A stretch of DNA of 5,331 nucleotides from Sulfurovum sp. bin170 (lineage in GTDB: Bacteria; Campylobacterota; Campylobacteria; Campylobacterales; Sulfurovaceae), in assembly GCF_010892395.1 (NCBI RefSeq), contig NZ_JAACKB010000136.1, positions 1-5,331 on the forward strand. Direction: 5' to 3'. Positions 1 to 5,331 of this stretch are shown piece by piece; the stretch's first letter is position 1, and every line of letters starts with the position of its first letter. Both the position numbers and the translations under genes were made by a program. Under the pieces are notes generated by a model, which did no database searches, was not told the origin of the DNA, and saw only the letters and a list, made by a program, of their open reading frames with translations.

Positions 1-1
1 A

Positions 2-322
2 AAGGCTCAAAAAGAGTTTGATGTTATTAACCTAAAAAAGGAGGAGAGGATAGCTTATAGTAAATATCAAAGTAATCTGCATTATGAAGCTAGTATGATA
101 TTTTCCTCTTATGGTCTGGGTAAACATGAAGGGGTTAAAGAAGGAATTGAACAGGGAATTGAACAGGGAATTGAGCAAGGAATGGAAAAAGGGATTGAAC
201 AGGGGATTGAACAAGAAAAAATAGAGATTGCCAAAAATCTATTGGATGTTTTAGATGTGGAGACTATATCTATAAAAACAGGTCTAAGTATAGAAGAGAT
301 AGAGAGTTTAAAAAAGATATAA
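2..322 (+). CDS. Rpn-family nuclease/putative transposase, C-terminal end (5'-truncated by window edge)
   Basis: The frame is open from base 2 to the TAA at 320-322, giving 106 visible residues. The N-terminal PD-(D/E)XK nuclease domain lies off the left edge. What remains is the characteristic tail of the Rpn / PDDEXK-transposase family (YhgA-like). It has a helical stretch (KAQKEFDVINLKKEERIAY), a Tyr/Glu-rich linker, and then repeated G-[IM]-E-[QK] tetrapeptides, which are probably coiled or helical. The last ~30 residues (IAKNLLDVLDVETISIKTG followed by LSIEEIESLKK) resemble the small helical motif that ends many family members. Full-length relatives are usually about 290-320 residues, so about two thirds are missing here. 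In this family the nuclease has been linked to DNA cleavage, RecA-independent recombination and phage defence; that is family knowledge and cannot be seen in this fragment. The ATG at 95 is internal, because the coding frame continues upstream of it. The gene converges on pelB with 25 nt between them. Confidence 0.85.
   Translation, partial: KAQKEFDVINLKKEERIAYSKYQSNLHYEASMIFSSYGLGKHEGVKEGIEQGIEQGIEQGMEKGIEQGIEQEKIEIAKNLLDVLDVETISIKTGLSIEEIESLKKI
131..214 (+). repeat. 12-nt in-frame tandem repeat (G-I-E-Q units) in the Rpn tail
   Basis: Six consecutive 12-nt units start at 143, 155, 167, 179, 191 and 203 with consensus GGRATTGAACAR. A diverged seventh unit (GGGGTTAAAGAA) precedes them at 131-142. 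Units 1 and 2 are identical. Unit 4 (GGAATGGAAAAA, encoding GMEK) is the most diverged, and units 5 and 6 differ only at the last base. Each unit encodes one Gly-Ile-Glu-Gln tetrapeptide, so gain or loss of units keeps the reading frame. Such variable repeats are typical of Rpn-family tails. Copy number could change by slippage or unequal recombination. Confidence 0.9.
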
Positions 323-347
323 AAGAGAAAAATTTGGAAGTGTAATC

Positions 348-3300
348 CTAAAACCGATAATCCAAATGCCCCCCATAAGAGGGAGATAAAATCATATCCA
401 TCCCCTTGCTATAGTCAAACGAAAGATTCAAACTGTCCTTCCCCTTTAATGCTCCAGAGATACCAAAAGAGAGACTGGTTCCTATCTCTTCTCTATCATT
501 TACAGCTATACCAACTGTTCCAAATGGTCTCCAGCTTCTCTGTATCCTATTCTGTCCAGTTGTTCCTATACTAAATTGTGTACCAAGTTCTAAAAAATCT
601 TTTGGAAGTAATTCGTACCCATTTTTATTTTCATATTGGTTATTGTTGATGTAAGCAGAGAATCTAATGTCAGGATAACCTTCTCTTAGGAGATAGTTTG
701 CACCTAGCCGTATGTGTGTAGAGTCGCCTATCTCTGTCATATCCTCTTTTTTATGTTGGCTCTCTCTGTATGTCATAGCTAGTTGAACTCTTCTGCTTAG
801 AGGTTTTTTTATCTTTAGTTCTATTGAATTCTCCACTGCTTGGGTCTGTAATTTGGGTGTCTGTCTGCTTCTGTTTTGGTATTTTGATTTTATACCAAAA
901 GATAGTTCGCTTAGTCTGTACTCCAACTCTAGTTTGGAGCTTACAAACTTCTCCTCTGAGCTGTGTTTTGCTATGGTGAAATCCCACAGAAATTTCTTAT
1001 CACTATTTTTTAGGGATAGTGCCAAGGTATCATCTTGTAGGTCTCTATCTCTATTTCGTTGGTATTTATATTGAGTAAAAGCTAGTTTTGACTCTAACCC
1101 TTTATAGAGTTGCCATCGGTAGCTTATTTGGTTCTCTATGAGAGATATATTTGGTGATAGGTTTTTATACTTGGAGCTTAGTTCTCCTTTTGGATAGTCA
1201 GAGTTTATCATCTCATCAAATATCTTGTATAGGTCGGTGTCTCTACTGTTATCTTCTAGCCCTTTGAATGCTAGGGTGTATGCTCCTGCTCTGTCGCCTA
1301 TGTCGATGGAGGCTATGACTCTATCTCTAAATGCCAATATTGATTTATCATTTTGCAGTAATTTTTGTTTTAATCTCTTGTTATCTCTGCTCATAGCCAG
1401 ATATAGGTTTAACCAAGGTATATCTAGTTTAGATTTGTATGTTAGATACTTCGCTTTGTCGTCACTTTGGTTGTATGCATACCAACTTATCTCTATTTCG
1501 GCAAAATCTTTCTCTTTAAATAGAGATTTGAATCTCTTGAAATAGATAGCTTTTTTCTCATAGGGGGTCTCATAAAACAGAACCATTCGTAGATAGACTC
1601 TAGCAAATGCTTTATCTTTTAGAAGTTTTGGTGATTTTTTGACCATTTGGTTTAGTCGTTTAAATAGTTTGAGCCTTATCTTACTCGCCCCTGCCTCTCT
1701 ATCTTGTAGTTGGAGTATATCTGCATATACTACTTGATACTCTATATTATCGCTTGATTTTAGAAGGGGCTTTAGCCAACGCAGAGCTAGGTCGGTCTGT
1801 TGTAACATCAAAGAGCCAACAACAGAAGCAAATCCCACTTGGGCTTGTAGTTTTGGATTTTTTCTAAGTAGGGTTATCTCTTTTTTTAGGGCATTGCTTA
1901 GTTGGTTGTCTATTAGAAACCACAAGTAGGCTTGATGAGTTGAGGCATTTTGTCTATCCAATTTTAGTGCATGTATAAAACTCTTTTTTGCCTTTTTTAT
2001 TAGATTTCTTGAATAACTTGGAATCGGAAGGCTCTGCCTCCGTTGTTCGGGAGTAAACTCTCCGTTTCCAAAACAGTTTTTAGAGGTTTGCATATAGTAG
2101 TTTGCCAAAAGTATATTGTAGTTTATATCTTTTTCTAAACTTTTTTTCTCTTTGGAACTTAGCGACTCTATAAGTGATTTGAATCTCTCTAACTCTCTGT
2201 TCTCTATATAAAATGAGAGCAGAGAGTGTAGGAAAACTGCTCTACCTGTTTTTTTCCAAACCTTTTTATATAGATAGGCTAGTTTGCCCTTTTTCTCAAA
2301 AGATTTCTCTAAGTATATTAGTTTTTCATAATTAGTTGCTGTTAACTCACCTTGTCTCTCTCTCTTCCAAAAAATATCATAGATATATCTATAGTCTCTA
2401 TAAATCCATGCTAAATCTGTTAGTTTTTTATCATACCTATCGTGCTTCTCTAACTCTTGGCTAAAGTAGTATGCTCTTTTGAACTGCTTTAGTGCTAGAA
2501 GTTTTGTTATAGACTCTTGTTGCAGAGCTTTATCTACTCCATATCTTTTTTTGTAACTTTCATATAGTTTTAACCCCTCTCTAAAGTGGCTATTTTTGTA
2601 AGAGAAACTTATCGTCTCTCTATGTATGTTTTGATGATTATCCTCTCTAAAAAGTTCCAAAAAATACTTCTCTGCTTGGGGAATCTCTCCTATATAGTTA
2701 TAGTACTCTGAAACCTTTTCTACCATAGAGTAATCCCCACTCTCTAGCTTTTGTTTGTATATCTCTCCCAATATCTCATATGCGTTATCAAGTGTTGTCG
2801 AGTCCAAAAGATACTGCTCATATTTTAAGCCTCTATATACTCTGTACCCCTCCATATTTAACTCTACAACATCATCCATTTTGCCTAACCAAGTGGAGAG
2901 TTGTATGCTCTTATCTAGCCACTTGGTAGTGTTGAATTCCCTGTAAGCATAGAGTGAAATCTCCAAAGCAGAATCTAACTTCTCACTGTAGACTAAACTA
3001 TTGATTGCTGACACTGTAGCCACCTCATCAAAACTATCTCTGTGGGTATCAAATAGAGAGATAGCAAAGATACCTGCCCCCTCCGTATCTCCAACCTGTA
3101 GTAGAGAGTTTAGGATAATCTGTATATCATTAGCTTTCAACTCTCTACTGTTTCGATAGAGTGATACGAGTTCTCTTGTGGCATTTATATCACTATTTGA
3201 GTGCAAAGCAATATTAAAATAGATTTGCATCACCTCTTTATCTTTACTATTAAGAAATAGCCAAGTAGCTATCTCTCTAGCTTTTTCATGCTCATTATGT

Positions 3301-3992
3301 TCAAGGAGAAGAGCAACAGCATAAACTTTTATCTCCCTATCTATCTCCTCATACTCAAGTAGTTTCAAAAGATGCTCATACGCCTCTTGCGTCTTACCTG
3401 TTGCCAATGCCAATTCAAATGCCTCTTTTCTAAAAGTATAATCAGCCAACTCTGGTCTCTGCTCCATCAATCCAACTAGAGCGATATATTTCAAATCTGG
3501 AAAATCCATCTGTGTAGCCTCTCCAAAGAAAAACATATAGTCTATCTCCCCATTTTCGTCATATGCATGTCCAAAATAGTCATATAGTTTCTCTTTTATT
3601 TTAGGTAAAAGGATTTTATCTTTCGTTTGAAAGTATATCTCTTTGTTAAGTAGATACTCAGTTTTGTAGAGTTCTTTTAAAATCTTTTTATCATCTATCT
3701 CTGTGATAAGTTTGTTAGTAAGTGCTAGAGCTTTCTCTATCTCTCCTGCATAGTCATAGTTTCTAATCAGAATCATTTTTAGTTTGACACTGTCAGGATA
3801 GTAGAGTAGCATACTCTCTAGGTAGTTGATAGACAAGTTTGTATTTTGCCCCTTTCCTTCAATAATCTCATCAATATTATCTTTTGGAAATACCAAATAT
3901 AGCACAAAGGAGAAGACAATAATGATACCTAGAATCTCTTTTATAGAGAGTATAGAGGTGCTAGTATCATGATTATTTACACTGGAATGCAA
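348..3992 (-). CDS. pelB: PelB: Pel polysaccharide TPR scaffold and outer-membrane export porin
   Basis: The gene is intact and encodes 1214 residues; Pseudomonas PelB has about 1193. Residues ~20-36 (ILGIIIVFSFVLYLVF) form one hydrophobic helix, a signal anchor that would leave the rest in the periplasm. Residues ~45-940 are a long array of amphipathic helix pairs of TPR type, for example AGEIEKALALTNKLI, AEKYFLELF and AKKSFIHALKLD. From about residue 950 the sequence alternates polar and hydrophobic/aromatic residues (ISYRWQLYKGLESKLAF, LNLSFDYSKG) and ends HLDYRF. A terminal Phe is the usual Bam-recognised end of an outer-membrane barrel, and ~265 residues suit a 16-stranded pore. In the family, the TPRs bind and modulate PelA and the barrel exports Pel; this role is known from Pseudomonas and inferred here. 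The start is TTG at 3990-3992, supported by an AAGGAA ribosome site and by an in-frame TAG two codons upstream. The first 20 nt overlap the pelA 3' end, so translation is probably coupled. Residues ~641-657 are encoded by an inserted repeat that breaks a TPR region without shifting the frame. Confidence 0.9.
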   Translation of the reverse strand: MHSSVNNHDTSTSILSIKEILGIIIVFSFVLYLVFPKDNIDEIIEGKGQNTNLSINYLESMLLYYPDSVKLKMILIRNYDYAGEIEKALALTNKLITEIDDKKILKELYKTEYLLNKEIYFQTKDKILLPKIKEKLYDYFGHAYDENGEIDYMFFFGEATQMDFPDLKYIALVGLMEQRPELADYTFRKEAFELALATGKTQEAYEHLLKLLEYEEIDREIKVYAVALLLEHNEHEKAREIATWLFLNSKDKEVMQIYFNIALHSNSDINATRELVSLYRNSRELKANDIQIILNSLLQVGDTEGAGIFAISLFDTHRDSFDEVATVSAINSLVYSEKLDSALEISLYAYREFNTTKWLDKSIQLSTWLGKMDDVVELNMEGYRVYRGLKYEQYLLDSTTLDNAYEILGEIYKQKLESGDYSMVEKVSEYYNYIGEIPQAEKYFLELFREDNHQNIHRETISFSYKNSHFREGLKLYESYKKRYGVDKALQQESITKLLALKQFKRAYYFSQELEKHDRYDKKLTDLAWIYRDYRYIYDIFWKRERQGELTATNYEKLIYLEKSFEKKGKLAYLYKKVWKKTGRAVFLHSLLSFYIENRELERFKSLIESLSSKEKKSLEKDINYNILLANYYMQTSKNCFGNGEFTPEQRRQSLPIPSYSRNLIKKAKKSFIHALKLDRQNASTHQAYLWFLIDNQLSNALKKEITLLRKNPKLQAQVGFASVVGSLMLQQTDLALRWLKPLLKSSDNIEYQVVYADILQLQDREAGASKIRLKLFKRLNQMVKKSPKLLKDKAFARVYLRMVLFYETPYEKKAIYFKRFKSLFKEKDFAEIEISWYAYNQSDDKAKYLTYKSKLDIPWLNLYLAMSRDNKRLKQKLLQNDKSILAFRDRVIASIDIGDRAGAYTLAFKGLEDNSRDTDLYKIFDEMINSDYPKGELSSKYKNLSPNISLIENQISYRWQLYKGLESKLAFTQYKYQRNRDRDLQDDTLALSLKNSDKKFLWDFTIAKHSSEEKFVSSKLELEYRLSELSFGIKSKYQNRSRQTPKLQTQAVENSIELKIKKPLSRRVQLAMTYRESQHKKEDMTEIGDSTHIRLGANYLLREGYPDIRFSAYINNNQYENKNGYELLPKDFLELGTQFSIGTTGQNRIQRSWRPFGTVGIAVNDREEIGTSLSFGISGALKGKDSLNLSFDYSKGMDMILSPSYGGHLDYRF
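2020..2069 (-). repeat. Protein-embedded structured repeat, copy 1 (inside pelB)
   Basis: This 50-nt element matches 4052-4101 at 46 of 50 positions, including 34 consecutive identical bases (2030-2063 = 4062-4095). It is read in frame as F-GNGEFTPEQRRQSLPIP (PelB residues ~641-658). It sits between two TPR helices ending LLANYYMQTSK and starting NLIKKAKKSFIHAL. On the minus strand its ends are near-perfect inverted repeats: GGAAACGGA at 2069-2061 and TCCGATTCC at 2028-2020, with 8 of 9 positions pairing. Inside lie three short stem-loops: GAG-TTTA-CTC, CCG-AACAA-CGG and GGC-AGA-GCC. Neither the length nor the amino-acid composition fits the surrounding TPR helices. Confidence 0.88.
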
Positions 3993-5331
3993 CAGCTATT
4001 CCTTTTTTATTAGAGATAATAGAGAGTCTATTTTTATCTTTTACAGAGCTAGAAATCGGATGGCTCTGCCTCCGTTGTTCGGGAGTAAACTCTCCATTTT
4101 CAAAGTAATTTTGCAAAAAATCTACTCTACATGATGAGGGAATATAGAAGTTTGCTTCTATGGAAATATTTGATTTTAGATGAAAATTATACTCTCTACT
4201 ATTATGAGTAAATTTCTCAACCCAACCGTTTGAATCAATTAGATATGGAACACTATTTGGCTTTAGCCTCGTAATATTCGGGACTAAAGTCTCCGATTCC
4301 AAGGGGTTTGAGACTATCTTATACTTCTTACTTCTATCTAGTGTGATATATGTTCGGTTAGCATCATAAATATATCCTGCTACCCCTTGACTCCTCTCTA
4401 TATCTACAATAACTTTCTTATCAAAACGAACAGTACGAAGATAACCACTATTTCGAATTTCATATCCTCCATCAACTTTAGCAATAGCAGTTCTATAAAA
4501 ACCTCTAGCTTTTTTGATATATTGTGAAGCGTAGAGTTTGGATGTTTTCTGCTTCACTGCCCAGCTATAGACCTCATCTAGTGCTTTTAGTGAAGCGACC
4601 CTAGAGCCTGAATAGAGATGATAGTAGATATTGATAGGTTTGAATCTGCGAGGTTTATCTGTCATCTTAAATGTCTCTATAACATTTCTATACCCCCAAA
4701 ATGAATTCGTCCACTCATTGGTATAGACATTCTCATTCTGTTGGGCTGTATAGACCTGCCAATAATCTTCTCTTTGAATTCCAAAAGGTCTAGTGTGACC
4801 AAGCCAAGGGTCACTCTTCTGTATGGTAGTATCTCCTCCATTCATCGCTAATATTCCATTTTTCTCAACAAAAGCCAAAACCTCTTTTGTCGGAATACAA
4901 TCCCCACTCCAAAAAAGAATTTTTTCTTGCCGTTTATATTTTGGGGCAAAAGAGAGTGCAAACTCTATACTACCTTTTGTCTCTTTTTCTAATGAGAAGT
5001 AGTAGTTTGGTAGAGCAAGATGGTACTGTTTAGTAAGCTTATTATTGGGGTTCATCACTTTCTCCCAAATAAATGGATGAGAGAGGGTATGACTAGCAGG
5101 TTCTATCCACGGAATTTGATAGAGTTCTTTGATAATCTTTTTCATCTTTGAGCTTAGTTTTGGAGACATCCCTATCTTATCAACTTCACCTTGAATAATG
5201 GAAACCGTTTGAGGAATATGGTATTTTTGATAGATATTCTCTATAAGATACTCTGTTGCAAACTTTTCCATATCTACTCTAACTCTCTCTACAAATCCAT
5301 CCCCATCAACATGAACAAATAATATTCGTCT
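3973..5331 (-). CDS. pelA: PelA, C-terminal part: Pel polysaccharide deacetylase (5'-truncated by window edge)
   Basis: The frame is open from the right edge to the TAA at 3975-3973, giving 452 visible residues. The Met at 5271 is internal, because the codons before it read RRILFVHVDGDGFVERVRVD. This begins exactly where the Pseudomonas PelA deacetylase domain begins (about residue 520 of ~948). The metal/catalytic DxD motif is D9-G-D11-G-F and the H-x3-H motif is S-H81-TLS-H85-PF, counting from the window edge. The Asp-to-His spacing of 72 equals that between D528 and H600 of Pseudomonas PelA, as I recall it. Further conserved-looking blocks are FWSGDCIP (with GD) and NGGDTT. The protein acts in the periplasm and removes N-acetyl groups from the polymer; the missing N-terminal half should carry the signal peptide and the GH166-type endo-glycosidase domain. 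The tail from about visible residue 300 looks like beta-strands and contains Cys401 and Cys451. Two copies of a small repeat lie in this tail (visible residues ~344-358 and ~410-426). The gene overlaps the pelB start by 20 nt. Confidence 0.9.
   Translation of the reverse strand, partial: RRILFVHVDGDGFVERVRVDMEKFATEYLIENIYQKYHIPQTVSIIQGEVDKIGMSPKLSSKMKKIIKELYQIPWIEPASHTLSHPFIWEKVMNPNNKLTKQYHLALPNYYFSLEKETKGSIEFALSFAPKYKRQEKILFWSGDCIPTKEVLAFVEKNGILAMNGGDTTIQKSDPWLGHTRPFGIQREDYWQVYTAQQNENVYTNEWTNSFWGYRNVIETFKMTDKPRRFKPINIYYHLYSGSRVASLKALDEVYSWAVKQKTSKLYASQYIKKARGFYRTAIAKVDGGYEIRNSGYLRTVRFDKKVIVDIERSQGVAGYIYDANRTYITLDRSKKYKIVSNPLESETLVPNITRLKPNSVPYLIDSNGWVEKFTHNSREYNFHLKSNISIEANFYIPSSCRVDFLQNYFENGEFTPEQRRQSHPISSSVKDKNRLSIISNKKGIAVAFQCK
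3990..4004 (-). promoter_or_regulatory. Ribosome binding site and TTG start of pelB, inside pelA
   Basis: On the minus strand AAGGAA (4004-3999) is followed by a 6-nt spacer and TTG (3992-3990). The preceding in-frame codons are TAG then CTG, so the reading frame cannot begin further upstream than the CTG. No in-frame ATG occurs between the TTG and the membrane anchor: the ATG at 3970-3968 is out of frame. The site lies within the last codons of pelA, whose TAA is at 3975-3973. This is the arrangement expected for translational coupling. Confidence 0.75.
4052..4101 (-). repeat. Protein-embedded structured repeat, copy 2 (inside pelA)
   Basis: This copy has the same 50-nt length and orientation as copy 1 in pelB, and it is read in the same codon phase as F-ENGEFTPEQRRQSHPI (visible PelA residues ~410-426). 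The four differences from copy 1 are at 4053 (A for G), 4061 (T for A), 4096 (A for G) and 4100 (T for C), given on the + strand. The end arms on the minus strand are GAAAATGGA and TCCGATTTC. It lies between Cys401 and Cys451, close to the C terminus, where the flanking sequence looks like a beta-hairpin. The insertion therefore probably extends a loop. Confidence 0.88.
4259..4302 (-). repeat. Protein-embedded structured repeat, diverged copy 3 (inside pelA, other codon phase)
   Basis: The + strand segment 4277-4302 (TTCGGGACTAAAGTCTCCG and the following seven bases) matches copy 1 at 23 of 26 positions. The match continues through GGCTTTAGCC at 4259-4268, which replaces GGCTCTGCC, with a few indels in between. 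On the minus strand the 5' arm GGAATCGGA is the exact reverse complement of the 3' arm of copy 1. The 3' arm is not recognisable here. The codon phase differs from copies 1 and 2: the conserved CCC straddles the codons GTC-CCG, so the peptide is LESETLVPNITRLKP rather than GNGEFTPEQRRQS. Confidence 0.72.

Noticed and set aside
38..44. Perfect Shine-Dalgarno-like AAGGAGG inside the Rpn gene
   Set aside because: No ATG, GTG or TTG follows at 5-13 nt, and the bases encode a Lys-Lys-Glu-Glu-Arg stretch that looks like ordinary family sequence.
32..214. Minus-strand reading frame rich in Phe-Asn-Pro-Leu repeats
   Set aside because: It is the antisense shadow of the 12-nt tandem repeat in the Rpn tail, and the plus-strand frame has clear family resemblance.
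332..367. Inverted pair ATTTGG / CCAAAT between the two convergent genes, considered as a terminator
   Set aside because: The arms are only 6 nt, separated by 24 nt, with no GC-rich stem and no proper T-tract. I cannot support an intrinsic terminator here.
1768..1777. GGCTTTAGCC in pelB, identical to part of repeat copy 3
   Set aside because: Only these ten bases match and no flanking element sequence is present. A palindromic 10-mer encoding Leu-Lys-Pro can recur by chance in this length of sequence.
751..2946. Short open frames within pelB (751-987 on the minus strand; 853-1074, 1225-1545 and 2755-2946 on the plus strand)
   Set aside because: They lie wholly within the intact pelB frame, in other frames or on the other strand, have no recognisable domains and show skewed Ser/Leu compositions typical of shadow frames.
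5269..5271. ATG that could be taken as the start of pelA
   Set aside because: The same frame continues open to the window edge and encodes HVDGDGF, the deacetylase DxD motif, immediately upstream, so this Met is internal.
350..5290. Very frequent CTCTC on the + strand (AGAGA on the coding strand), considered as a dispersed signal
   Set aside because: It is explained by codon choice (AGA Arg, GAG Glu, CTC Leu, TCT Ser) and purine loading of the coding strand. Spacing is irregular and there is no extended consensus.

Overview
The window is AT-rich and its genes use AGA/ATA/TTA-type codons. It holds the 3' ends of two convergent transcription units. The G+C content, the codon use and the presence of a Pel polysaccharide locus would fit a Campylobacterota bacterium (Sulfurimonas/Sulfurovum-like). 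That placement is inference; no taxonomic marker gene is present.

Layout. Positions 2-322 (+ strand) are the 3' end of an Rpn-family (PD-(D/E)XK, 'recombination-promoting nuclease / putative transposase') gene, whose tail is built from a 12-nt tandem repeat. After a 25-nt convergent gap, the rest of the window is minus-strand. pelB (348-3992) encodes a complete 1214-residue protein with an inner-membrane anchor, TPR superhelix and outer-membrane beta-barrel. Overlapping its start by 20 nt is the 3' part of pelA (3973-5331), the periplasmic Pel deacetylase, whose hydrolase half and start codon lie beyond the right edge. PelA trims and deacetylates Pel (a GalNAc/GalN-rich exopolysaccharide) in the periplasm. 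PelB scaffolds PelA through its TPRs and exports the polymer through its barrel. The two genes are transcribed from right to left, pelA then pelB, and are very probably translationally coupled.

The most unusual content is a small structured repeat embedded in frame inside both pel genes. Two 50-nt copies (2020-2069 in pelB, 4052-4101 in pelA) differ at four positions. Both encode the same peptide core NGEFTPEQRRQS at places where an insertion in a loop is plausible. A third, diverged copy (4259-4302) lies in pelA on the same strand but is read in another codon phase. The sequence can be drawn as an outer stem closing three mini-hairpins. The differences between copies either preserve pairing, through compensatory changes and one G-T wobble, or fall outside the stems. 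This suggests a mobile or repetitive nucleic-acid element that colonises coding sequence, similar in principle to Rickettsia palindromic elements but shorter. No other gene, RNA gene, CRISPR array or recognisable insertion sequence was found.
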